From contig JAFXRZ010000001.1 of the NCBI GenBank assembly GCA_017536105.1, forward strand, positions 1 to 16,616: 16,616 bases of DNA, given 5' to 3'. Position numbers and translations under genes: made by a program. The DNA comes from Ruminococcus sp. GTDB lineage: Bacteria > Bacillota_A > Clostridia > Oscillospirales > Ruminococcaceae. Position 1 is the stretch's first letter. Every line of letters begins with the position of its first letter. Shown here piece by piece: positions 1-6,334 of this stretch. A model generated the notes under the pieces. The model did no database searches, was not told the DNA's origin, and saw nothing but the letters and a program-made list of their open reading frames with translations.

Positions 1-468
1 TATTTCGGAAACAAGTATGATCCCGTTTGCAGCCTTGCGGATGATGAAGCTACGCCGGCTGTAACAGCTGCGGATATCAATGCGCCCTGGGATGAAGAAT
101 CCGGCCTGAGCTTAACCGAAAGCGAAGGCATCTTTGTGGGCACAACGCTTTCGCTCAAGTCCGAGACTACGCTTTCGTTCTATTTCCAATTCGCAGATAA
201 AGACAAGGACAGAGATTTCAGCATTGATGCTCCGAATTGTAAGATCGAGGTCGAAAATACCGACAAATATGTCATAGCTCGTATCAGAGGTATAAGCGCA
301 AAAGAACTGGGCAGCGACTTCATCCTGACATTTAACGGCGGCAGCGTCACCTACAGCCCGATGAACTACTGCTACGAAGCTGTCAGCAGCAGCACAAGCA
401 AAGCAAAGCTGAAGAACGTCTGCAAGGCGCTGTATCTCTACTGGCAGGCAGCACAGGCTTATTTCTAA
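1..468 (+). CDS. C-terminal part of a secreted surface-type protein (5' end outside window)
   Basis: The frame is open from the first base and gives 155 residues before TAA, so the start lies upstream of the window. I recognise no catalytic motif. The visible part is beta-rich (alternating hydrophobic strands around GTTLSLKSETTLSFYFQF) and ends in an amphipathic helix, ALYLYWQAAQAYF. The same architecture closes the protein at the right edge of the window: a strand GMSLSLTSEVGIRMRI, then a terminal helix LLRSLYYFNAAADSI, and that protein also has an internal LLDALLNYGAASQ. The two appear to share a C-terminal domain. Both are also followed immediately by a related small peptide gene, here 14 bases downstream with a strong AAGGAGGGAG ribosome site between. 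I infer an extracellular protein of a family expanded in this genome; its function is unknown. Confidence 0.75.
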   Translation, partial: YFGNKYDPVCSLADDEATPAVTAADINAPWDEESGLSLTESEGIFVGTTLSLKSETTLSFYFQFADKDKDRDFSIDAPNCKIEVENTDKYVIARIRGISAKELGSDFILTFNGGSVTYSPMNYCYEAVSSSTSKAKLKNVCKALYLYWQAAQAYF

Positions 469-482
469 GGAGGGAGTAACAT

Positions 483-611
483 ATGGAAAAGAATAAGTAT
501 CTTTCTCCCGAACTGGAGATAATAAAGTTCGATACCGATGACGTTATCGTAACAAGCGACTGCGGAGGACTTGAACCAGACGAGACAACGTTTGCCGGCG
601 GCGACGGTTAA
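483..611 (+). CDS. Small acidic peptide (42 aa) with IKF-x3-DVI-x-TS-x-CG core
   Basis: The ORF starts at ATG 483 behind AAGGAGGGAG (spacing about 7 nt), 14 bases after the upstream surface-protein gene, and ends just before a strong terminator, so the two genes are probably one transcript. The peptide begins MEKNKYLSPELEIIKF, then DTDDVIVTSDCGG, and finishes with a loose acidic, Gly-rich tail. A clear relative lies at 15167-15271 (IEVIKFNSEDIIATSECG), also directly after a surface-type gene. There is no signal peptide or membrane span. The conserved leader-like half followed by a divergent Ser/Thr/Cys/Gly-containing tail resembles a modified-peptide precursor, but no modification enzyme is visible nearby, so that is only a possibility. 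I do not recognise a named family. Confidence 0.75.
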   Translation: MEKNKYLSPELEIIKFDTDDVIVTSDCGGLEPDETTFAGGDG

Positions 612-621
612 TAAGCAAAAC

Positions 622-662
622 ACGGCAGGGCAGTAAAGGCTGTCCTGCCGTTTGGTTTTTTT
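622..662 (+). terminator. Rho-independent terminator after the peptide gene, possibly bidirectional
   Basis: A 12-bp stem (622-633 with 640-651, one G-U pair, loop TAAAGG) is followed by GG and seven T. On the minus strand the same stem is followed by GTGTTTT, so it could also stop the small minus-strand ORF ending at 661. Confidence 0.9.
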
Positions 663-810
663 ATCGGGAAAGGAGCAAGAGGGTCAGATTTCGCAAGCTC
701 ATTTCCCCGGTTGACTTATATGAAAAAATATGTATAATGTGAACAGAGGATAAACTGCTGAGCTGTTTTTCCTTTGGAATGGGGAATACATCTAAATCAT
801 GATGTTCCAT
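661..810 (-). CDS. Possible small minus-strand ORF (49 codons), uncertain
   Basis: ATG at 810 follows a very good ribosome site: the upstream minus ORF ends TAA and is followed at once by GGAGGATAAA and this ATG. The product begins MEHHDLDVFPIPKEKQL and becomes low-information after about residue 20. Its second half overlaps the plus-strand TTGACT/TATAAT sequence at 711-738, so this may be only the 5' stub of a gene lost by deletion. The stop sits directly beside the hairpin at 622-651. I do not recognise it. Confidence 0.35.
   Translation of the reverse strand: MEHHDLDVFPIPKEKQLSSLSSVHIIHIFSYKSTGEMSLRNLTLLLLSR
711..738 (+). promoter_or_regulatory. Promoter-like sequence TTGACT-16-TATAAT
   Basis: TTGACT (711-716) and TATAAT (733-738) are separated by 16 bases, close to a consensus vegetative promoter. 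The next plus-strand gene is the MerR regulator, more than 300 bases away and with its own promoter, and the intervening DNA carries minus-strand ORFs. It may drive an antisense or long-leader transcript, or be a remnant. Confidence 0.5.
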
Positions 811-820
811 TTTATCCTCC

Positions 821-967
821 TTATTCTGTCAGATCACGATACATCTTCATCAGCTCCGCTACTATTTCGCTCTCGGTCATATCTGCCTTGAAGCCGTATG
901 CCTGCAGTCCCGTATTTGTTATAAGCAGATCTTTGTTGTAACATTGGCTGCATTTGCTTGCCTGCAT
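821..967 (-). CDS. Small or 5'-truncated protein with CxxC motif, start uncertain
   Basis: This minus-strand frame looks coding. From ATG 967 it gives 48 residues, including KCSQCYNKDLLITNTG and TESEIVAELMKMYRDLTE, with a CxxC pair suitable for metal or redox chemistry and an amphipathic C-terminal helix. The ATG lacks a good ribosome site, and the frame stays open upstream towards about 1009, so either the start is non-ATG or the gene is the 3' end of something larger. It is tightly followed (TAAGGAGGATAAAATG) by the ORF at 661-810 and points away from the MerR gene, whose operator lies just upstream and might control both directions. I do not recognise the family. Confidence 0.4.
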   Translation of the reverse strand: MQASKCSQCYNKDLLITNTGLQAYGFKADMTESEIVAELMKMYRDLTE

Positions 968-1010
968 CGGACGGATATTTGTGCATATATACAAATCTCG
1001 CTTTTTACTC

Positions 1011-1041
1011 TTGACCCTGACGTAACGTAATAGTATATAGT
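1011..1041 (+). promoter_or_regulatory. MerR-type promoter/operator with 19-bp spacer
   Basis: TTGACC (1011-1016) and TATAGT (1036-1041) are separated by 19 bases, the over-long spacer typical of promoters that MerR-family activators untwist. Inside the spacer is the dyad ACGTAACGT (1020-1028), like the ACGTNACGT cores reported for TipAL/Mta-type regulators. It most likely autoregulates the gene beginning at 1065. Confidence 0.75.
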
Positions 1042-1064
1042 AAGATCATCGGGGAGGGATCATG

Positions 1065-1799
1065 ATGATGACAGTAAAAGAAGTAAGCAAGCTGAGCGGA
1101 GTGAGTATACGCGCTCTGCAATACTATGACCGTCTGGGACTTTTGCCGCCTGCCGGGCGCACTGAGGCGGGGTACAGACTGTATGACGATACGGTGCTGG
1201 AAAGGCTCTGGCAGATACTTCTCTTCAGGGAGCTGGAATTTCCGCTCGCAGACATCAAGACGATCCTTGATGACCCTGCTCTTGACAGGGAAAAGGTGCT
1301 CACTCAGCAGATCGACCTGCTGACGATGAAGAAGCAGCGCCTTGAGAAGATCATAGATCTCGCCCGGGAAATAAGAGACAAAGGAGAGATTAAAATGGAA
1401 TTTAAAGTATTTGACGACTCCGAGATCAAGGAGTACGAAAAAAGTGCAAAGGCTCAGTGGGGCAGTACAAGAGAGTACAAGGAATACTCCGAGAAGCACG
1501 GAGACCGCAGCACAAAGGAGACACGCGAGGTCATGGACAGGTTTATGGGTATATTTGCGGAATTCGGCGCTATGAAGGACAAGCCTGCCGGCAGTCCCGA
1601 GGTGCAGGCGCAGACCGCGAAGCTCAGGGAGTTCATCAGCGCGAACTACTACGAGTGCTCGGCTGAGATGCTTGCATCGCTTGGGCAGATGTACGCCTCT
1701 GACGGTAGGTTCCGTGCGAACATCGACAAGGCCGGCGGCGAAGGCACAGCAGAATTCGTAAACAGAGCTATTGCAGAGTATTGCAGGAAAAAAATATGA
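1065..1799 (+). CDS. MerR-family regulator with TipAS-type ligand-binding domain
   Basis: The N-terminal winged helix (about residues 1-75: TVKEVSKLSGVSIRALQYYD, then GYRLYDDTVLERLWQI) is followed by a dimerisation coiled coil (about 76-115) and a C-terminal TipAS domain (about 120-244, with SAEMLASLGQMYASDGRF and the closing AEFVNRAIAEYC). This is the layout of TipAL, Mta and SkgA: multidrug-sensing activators that bind diverse hydrophobic antibiotics and activate promoters with 19-bp spacers, as seen just upstream. Three consecutive ATGs stand at 1062, 1065 and 1068 behind GGGGAGGG; 1065 gives the best spacing. No drug exporter is adjacent. The only possible target visible is the 27-residue peptide overlapping its stop, or its own operon. 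Family assignment is firm; the ligand is unknown. Confidence 0.92.
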   Translation: MMTVKEVSKLSGVSIRALQYYDRLGLLPPAGRTEAGYRLYDDTVLERLWQILLFRELEFPLADIKTILDDPALDREKVLTQQIDLLTMKKQRLEKIIDLAREIRDKGEIKMEFKVFDDSEIKEYEKSAKAQWGSTREYKEYSEKHGDRSTKETREVMDRFMGIFAEFGAMKDKPAGSPEVQAQTAKLREFISANYYECSAEMLASLGQMYASDGRFRANIDKAGGEGTAEFVNRAIAEYCRKKI

Positions 1800-1879
1800 T
1801 CACATTCTGCATAGTAACACTGGGAGAAGGCACGACTGCAATGATCGTCGGAGGTATCCTCTCTAAACTGTTTGGATAA
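1796..1879 (+). CDS. 27-residue hydrophobic mini-protein coupled to the MerR gene
   Basis: ATG 1796 overlaps the MerR stop as ATGA, with AGGA at 1785-1788 as ribosome site, so translation is probably coupled. The peptide starts MITFCIVTLGEGTTAMIVGG and ends LSKLFG, one short membrane span with a glycine near position 10. That pattern resembles the eight mini-proteins at 10208-11138. A strong hairpin follows at 1885, so it is the last gene of the MerR transcript. Its function is unknown; a drug-responsive membrane peptide is one reading. Confidence 0.6.
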   Translation: MITFCIVTLGEGTTAMIVGGILSKLFG

Positions 1880-1884
1880 ACAAA

Positions 1885-1925
1885 AAGCAGCGTTCCGCTT
1901 TTGTGAACGCTGCTTGATTTTATTG
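1885..1925 (+). terminator. Terminator after the MerR/mini-protein operon
   Basis: A perfect 11-bp stem AAGCAGCGTTC / GAACGCTGCTT (1885-1895 with 1905-1915) with a 9-base loop is followed by GATTTTATTGT, a moderate U tract. Confidence 0.8.
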
Positions 1926-2007
1926 TACGCTGCTTTTCAAACGGGCTGCCGAATATTGCTCAGGTGGGGGAATTCAGCGATTTTCAAATAGTCATATAAG
2001 TGAGGAC

Positions 2008-2052
2008 TTGTTCTTTGTTGATAAACATCCAAAGAACAAATAAAGAACAAAT
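2008..2052. repeat. Inverted plus tandem repeats, possible integrase arm sites
   Basis: A 10-bp inverted repeat TTGTTCTTTG / CAAAGAACAA (2008-2017, 2030-2039) overlaps an exact 11-bp tandem repeat AAAGAACAAAT (2031-2041 and 2042-2052). Short direct repeats next to a tRNA-like sequence are what tyrosine-integrase arm sites look like, but no integrase gene remains here. Confidence 0.5.
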
Positions 2053-2070
2053 GGAGATTTCCCATAAATA

Positions 2071-2114
2071 CCAAAAAGACACGCATACGCTCAAACGACG
2101 TAAATGCGTGTCTT
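2071..2114 (-). terminator. Minus-strand terminator downstream of tRNA-like sequence
   Basis: The stem AAGACACGCAT / ATGCGTGTCTT (2076-2086 with 2104-2114, 11 bp, 17-base loop) is followed on the minus strand by a T5 run (2073-2077 plus stem T). It lies just 3' of the tRNA-like sequence at 2119-2185, as expected for a tRNA transcript. Confidence 0.65.
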
Positions 2115-2118
2115 CTGC

Positions 2119-2185
2119 TGGTCGGAGTGAAGCGTGTCCGAAGGACGCGCTGGACTTTGAACCCACGGCCTCTACCACCCCAAAG
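2119..2185 (-). other. tRNA-3'-end-like sequence, probable attachment-site scar
   Basis: Read on the minus strand it contains TTTGGGG (anticodon-loop-like, as in tRNA-Pro), then AGAGGCCGTGGGTTCAAA (T-arm-like), then CACTCCGACCA (acceptor 3' strand with CCA). The 5' half is missing, and a 22-base hairpin-forming segment (2130-2151) interrupts the T stem, so it cannot be a working tRNA. Integrative elements often copy the anticodon-loop-to-CCA part of a tRNA gene, so I read this as a decayed att site. The identity as tRNA-Pro is tentative. Confidence 0.4.
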
Positions 2186-2489
2186 CTTGCGAATCCAATT
2201 TGAACAAGTACTAAAAAGGGTGAAATATGCCTAAATGCGGCGTTTTGAACGAGCCTGCATTATCAATCATATCGAAACATTTTGAAGCGTTTGACGAGCG
2301 TGGTGCCCAAATGGTGCCCACGGTTTTTTTATATCAAATTAAAAGTAAATTTTTTCCTGCCAAAACCCATAAAAATTAAAGAAAAAATGCAGCCAAAATG
2401 AATCGATACAAAGTAAAACGATTTGAAACAAAACTAAACGGTGGACTCTACTCTTTTTCGGTAGAGACTGAGATATAAAGAACTCCTAA

Positions 2490-2630
2490 AAGAACCCATA
2501 TTTGTTTGATTCGTATTCATTTATCCTGCTCTACTGCGTGATGATGCTGGTTTACCTTGTGATAAACAAACTGCTTGTGAGAAAGATCTCAAAGATCACC
2601 CCCGCAGAGGTGCTGAAAAACAGAGAATAA
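2490..2630 (+). pseudogene. 3' remnant of an FtsX-like ABC-transporter permease
   Basis: Only the last ~46 codons are present, open from 2490 after an in-frame stop. They encode a hydrophobic helix (FILLYCVMMLVYLVINKLL) followed by VRKISKITPAEVLKNRE and a stop. The closing K-I-T-P-A-E-V-L-K-N-R-E is the typical end of FtsX/MacB-type permeases of peptide and bacitracin exporters, after their last membrane helix. There is no start codon context, so the 5' part was lost by deletion or by insertion of the element whose scar lies at 2008-2185. Confidence 0.75.
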
Positions 2631-2646
2631 CACATAAAATGCACAG

Positions 2647-2696
2647 CTATACCCCTGCCGGGATCACATCAGCTTTGATAGCGGCAGGGGTTATAG
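2647..2696. terminator. Hairpin between convergent genes
   Basis: CTAT-ACCCCTGCCG (2647-2660) pairs with CGGCAGGGG-TTATAG (2682-2696) around a 21-base loop, with a one-base bulge. It lies after the permease remnant (plus) and after the peptidase stop (minus). There is no clean U tract on either side, so terminator activity is uncertain. Confidence 0.45.
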
Positions 2697-2784
2697 GTAA
2701 CGGGAACTGAGTATGATCCGGATTTCTCCCGGAGCAATCTGTGATTATGATGAATGACCTTTGCAATGAATGGCTCCGTTTCAC

Positions 2785-5784
2785 TTATTTTCTTTTTCTC
2801 AACGATACAAGTCCGGCCGCAGCAAGGACAGCTATTCCGATAAACGAGACTGAGCCCGTTGCCGGATTGGAGGTGTTATCGGTTTTCTTGGGAGCGGAGC
2901 TGTCTGTTTCGGAGGTCGGATCCAAGGCGCTGTCCGTCTCGCGGTCGGAGGTTTCAGTGCTGTCGTCCGTCGGCTCGGATTCAAATAAACTGTCGTCCTC
3001 GGGTTCAGAGGAGCTTTCATCCTCGGAGTCACTTTCCGAAGATGTCTCCTCCGCCTTTTCAATTGTATAGGCAGCGGTTTTTGTCCCGGTGTATTTTCCT
3101 GTGCCGATGACCATCAGCTGGGCTTCTCCCGCTTCAATGCTTCCGTCATAGACCACCCGAAAATCAGTACCTTCTGTCAGTACCGTTCTGCCGACGGTCA
3201 CAGTTACAGCCGGATGCTGTTCCGAGCCGTCACAGACTGCTTCGGCAACGGTTATCCCGGCGCTGTCTATGTCTGTGAGGAAGTCGCCCTCTTCGGCAGC
3301 CCTGTCAGCCTCGGCAATGATATCTGAGATGTCGGTATTGCTCCCGAAAATATTCGCAATGCGGAAAAACTGCCGAAGCTCACCGTCAGGAATATCCGTC
3401 GAAACAGTGATGCCCCAGTTTTCCTTGTCAACAGCTATTTCGACCATTTTGCTTGAAGGCAGCAGCTGCTTTCTATAGTAAACGGCATCGGTCAGATATG
3501 CCGCAGGTGAATAGAGGGTCGGCATATCAGGGTCTGTGGTTATGCTGTCCATGGGAACATATCTGCGTTCGGCTTCGGGCGCGGTGTTCTCCGAGAGACC
3601 GAGTATCTTCCACCCGTCGTCCGTCTGCTCAACGTACAGATAATAAAGATAAGTTTCACGGAGCCCGACAAGCACAGCAATGGGGATATAAGCCTCGGTC
3701 TTATCCTCGTTGGTATAAACTATCAGTCCGATATGCACATTGCCGTCGCAGTCATAGACCGCAGCACATTCCGGCTCGGGAACGGTATCTATGTTCCATT
3801 TCCGGATGCTGTCAGCATAGTCCCTTTCCTCGAGGACATCCTCGCTGTCATAAAAATCGGTTATATAGCGCGAACGTTCGGCCTCCCAGAAACTCTTGGC
3901 GGGGAAGAAATCAAAGCCGTCGGGGAAATATACTTCAAACATAAAATACTCGTAGTCCCTGAACATATAATACTGATTTACTCCGAGACCTTTAGGGTCT
4001 GTGCTCAGACGCATATCGCCAAGGATCCTGTGAATGGGAGAATAGGAAACTCCCTCTGAAGTCAGCTGATAACCCAGCAGCTCGCCGTTGCCGCCGCGTA
4101 TCTGCCTGGCGGTTATGTTGTTCAGCGAGAGCAGGCTTTTGATGATCAGATCAGCAGCATCGGAAAGATATTTCTCGGCTTCATCTTCGGAAGTGAACTC
4201 CCCGAGGGAAACAAGGCAGTTCACCAATGCTTCATAATCGGATTCTTCGAGCCATTCCGCAAGCTCCTCATACGATCCGGCATATTCGCCCAATGCGGCC
4301 ATATTGTCTGCGGCGGAGTTCAGGCACTGCACCAGTGAATAGTACAGAGCTGTTTTCATATGCTTTTCGAGGAAGGTTCTTTCGGGACCCTCCGTCATAT
4401 TCTCCGTCACCGAATCCATAGCATCGATGTAATCACAGACACTTGTGCTGTCAAAGGACGGGAAGAAAATACTGAGTCCGCTTATCGTCTGAAGCCCGGA
4501 GCTGCTGCCCGTCCTTGTGAAAGAACCGTCCCCGCAGCGAAGGTTCCAATCGTCAGCTGCCTTTTCAGGAGCGTTGGCACTGCCGCAATGGATGACATCG
4601 TCACCGCTGTTGTCATCGTCCGAGAGTATGCTTACAATAGCCGAAGCCGTTTCGGTATACTTGTTTGCAAGACCGGAGCGCTGTTTCTGAGAGATGCCTT
4701 CCTTTTCATTCTGGATACAGCCCAGCGCTTCGGTGAATCCGCCGAGATCGATCAGGTCATAGTCGCCCACGCTGTAGTTGTATGCCCCGCGGGATGACCA
4801 TATCTCGTCATAATACTCATAGAGCCCCGTATCTGCGTTTTTGTCCCTGATCTCGCTGACAAGGATATCCGCAAGTCTGTTAAGGCAAGGCAGCAGGCGG
4901 CTTCGGAAGTTGTCCGAGCTTATGACAGAGAGAGTTGAAAGATCGGTACGCTCCTCATAGTCGGTATAGAAGTCGGTAAAGTCATCAACTATCTTCCTGC
5001 CTATATCGTAGCCGCTCATATCGGGGTCCCGTTTAACGGCATCGAGCCAGCCTGTGTAGTACTGTCCGACTGAATACTCCGTTTCGGCAGCGCATACGAA
5101 ATTTTCGGCGTGATCGCAGAGAGTAGTGATTATCTCAGCATTGCTCATAAGGCAGCAGTCAAAGTCTATGATCTCAAAACGGCCCCCGCTTTTTATCAGA
5201 GCGGAGCTGTCCAGCGCCTTGTCGATACCGTCAAGGGGCATTCTCTTTTTTCCTTTATCCATGCCGTAGCCGTATGCCGGGCCGCCGCCGTGTCCCCAGA
5301 GTATGAGATCGTAAAGATCGGAGGTGTAGCACTCACAGCAATAGTCCGCAAAATCAGTGAGGGTCTCGCTTTCATACAGCTTAGTGCTCTCTGTAAAAAG
5401 ATCACCGCCGCCGAGAAGCTTCATAGTGCCGTGCTCTTCGCCATCCTGTTTTCCCCTGAGCTCCCATACCTGAAGAACATTGCCGGATATCGAATCGGCA
5501 CCTTCAAGGTATTCGGCAGGCATCGTCCATTCTTTAGTGTTTCCTGTCAGAACAATGAAAGAGAGATCCTCATTGTATTCCGACTCCATAGCCTGTATCA
5601 GATTGCCTGTTGCGCTGCCGTAGGATTCTTCAAGGTTACCTCCCATACAGTAGAACATTACCGTCCGGGTGGGCTGCTCCTTTTCGTCCGCAGCATACAC
5701 CGCGGGTACGGATGATACAATCAGCATCGCTGCCGTCAGAACTCCGAGCGTTCCCGATGCTGCTTTTCCGAGTTTTTCGGTCAT
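2785..5784 (-). CDS. Secreted, wall-anchored C11 (clostripain-family) cysteine peptidase
   Basis: The 999-residue product starts with a signal peptide (cut near residue 32, VYA-ADE). The peptidase core follows: strand TVMFYCMGGNLEES, catalytic His165 in LILWGHGGG and catalytic Cys211 in IIDFDCCLMSNAE, matching the H-G and D-x-C-L-M-S motifs of family C11. A long helical and beta region (about 230-830) comes next, then a beta module ending GKYTGTKTAAYTIEKAEE that resembles one in the protein at 15313, a Ser/Glu/Asp-rich stalk (about 905-970), and the sorting signal NPATG (973), a hydrophobic span and RKRK, so a sortase probably links it to the wall. I chose ATG 5784 because AAGGAG lies 8 nt upstream; a GTG at 5793 overlaps that ribosome site. 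C11 enzymes usually cleave after Arg or Lys and mature by self-cleavage. Confidence 0.92.
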   Translation of the reverse strand: MTEKLGKAASGTLGVLTAAMLIVSSVPAVYAADEKEQPTRTVMFYCMGGNLEESYGSATGNLIQAMESEYNEDLSFIVLTGNTKEWTMPAEYLEGADSISGNVLQVWELRGKQDGEEHGTMKLLGGGDLFTESTKLYESETLTDFADYCCECYTSDLYDLILWGHGGGPAYGYGMDKGKKRMPLDGIDKALDSSALIKSGGRFEIIDFDCCLMSNAEIITTLCDHAENFVCAAETEYSVGQYYTGWLDAVKRDPDMSGYDIGRKIVDDFTDFYTDYEERTDLSTLSVISSDNFRSRLLPCLNRLADILVSEIRDKNADTGLYEYYDEIWSSRGAYNYSVGDYDLIDLGGFTEALGCIQNEKEGISQKQRSGLANKYTETASAIVSILSDDDNSGDDVIHCGSANAPEKAADDWNLRCGDGSFTRTGSSSGLQTISGLSIFFPSFDSTSVCDYIDAMDSVTENMTEGPERTFLEKHMKTALYYSLVQCLNSAADNMAALGEYAGSYEELAEWLEESDYEALVNCLVSLGEFTSEDEAEKYLSDAADLIIKSLLSLNNITARQIRGGNGELLGYQLTSEGVSYSPIHRILGDMRLSTDPKGLGVNQYYMFRDYEYFMFEVYFPDGFDFFPAKSFWEAERSRYITDFYDSEDVLEERDYADSIRKWNIDTVPEPECAAVYDCDGNVHIGLIVYTNEDKTEAYIPIAVLVGLRETYLYYLYVEQTDDGWKILGLSENTAPEAERRYVPMDSITTDPDMPTLYSPAAYLTDAVYYRKQLLPSSKMVEIAVDKENWGITVSTDIPDGELRQFFRIANIFGSNTDISDIIAEADRAAEEGDFLTDIDSAGITVAEAVCDGSEQHPAVTVTVGRTVLTEGTDFRVVYDGSIEAGEAQLMVIGTGKYTGTKTAAYTIEKAEETSSESDSEDESSSEPEDDSLFESEPTDDSTETSDRETDSALDPTSETDSSAPKKTDNTSNPATGSVSFIGIAVLAAAGLVSLRKRK

Positions 5785-5824
5785 ACAGCTCACTCCTTTT
5801 ATCTGATATTTTTCTGCTGTCTAT

Positions 5825-5853
5825 ATTATATCATTTACGGATCCAAAAAGCAA
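5825..5853 (-). promoter_or_regulatory. Promoter of the C11 peptidase gene
   Basis: On the minus strand TTGCTT (5853-5848) and TATAAT (5830-5825) are separated by 17 bases, about 40 bases upstream of the ATG. Confidence 0.65.
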
Positions 5854-5952
5854 TAATATCAGGCAATTGCGTCGTCCCCATTGATATTCGGCACAAAACG
5901 GGAGAGTATGATTTATGCATATTGCGGTACCGGATCAATTTTTTTAATTTTG

Positions 5953-6126
5953 AGGCAACACCGCACAACCACCGGCTAACGCCTTTGTACATCATCCGCT
6001 TGCATATTTTCCATCATATTACCCAAATTCTCCTTGCCTTGCGCCAGCAAGGCGGCGTCGAATTTAGGCAATCTGACGAAAAATCTGACTGCGCGTCTGA
6101 CGCACAATGGTTGTGCGGTGTTGCCT
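5953..6126. mobile_element. MITE-like element, 174 bp with 19-bp perfect terminal inverted repeats
   Basis: AGGCAACACCGCACAACCA at 5953-5971 is matched exactly in reverse at 6108-6126. No protein is encoded between. Inside there are further small palindromes, including CGCACAA-TGG-TTGTGCG overlapping the right end. Size, perfect terminal repeats and lack of coding capacity fit a miniature inverted-repeat transposable element. No convincing target duplication is visible at the flanks (TTTTG and TGATG). It lies between divergent promoters and fills most of the 5854-6256 intergenic stretch; I see no gene in that stretch. Confidence 0.75.
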
Positions 6127-6256
6127 TGATGAATTCGGTGTAAAGTATGTTCAAGGTATATCACACCCCGCAGCGCCAATATAAAAACGGATCTCGCTCA
6201 GATCGGAAATATGTATCTCCAACGGGCTGTCCGTCATAAAAAACGAAGTACAGGCC

Positions 6257-6285
6257 TTGAAAATTCGGGCTGCTTGTGGTATAAT
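6257..6285 (+). promoter_or_regulatory. Promoter of the L,D-transpeptidase-like gene
   Basis: TTGAAA (6257-6262) and TATAAT (6280-6285) are separated by 17 bases, a near-consensus promoter. It shows that the longer reading frame beginning at 6257 is not used from its first codon. Confidence 0.85.
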
Positions 6286-6334
6286 GATAATGCAAGTCAT
6301 AGTTCGGTCTGAGGATAAAGAAAGGATTTATGAT

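Noticed and set aside
1005..1499. 164-codon minus-strand ORF opposite the MerR gene
   Set aside because: Shadow frame: the plus strand encodes a complete MerR/TipAS protein with promoter and ribosome site.
2119..2185. Functional tRNA gene on the minus strand
   Set aside because: The 5' half is absent and the T stem is interrupted by a 22-base segment, so it cannot fold as a tRNA.
2227..2379. 50-codon ORF with AGGGTG before its ATG
   Set aside because: It lies in AT-rich scar DNA with a TGGTGCCC direct repeat, the product has no recognisable features and there is no supporting context. Possible but not supportable.
6139..6160. Single TGTAAAG followed by AAGGTATA, resembling the boxes at 8091
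   Set aside because: Only one box, wrong spacing, and the downstream gene has a better promoter at 6257-6285.
6257..6334. Longer N-terminus for the L,D-transpeptidase-like protein
   Set aside because: It would start on the -35 hexamer of the gene's own promoter and would bury the lipoprotein signal that begins at 6335.
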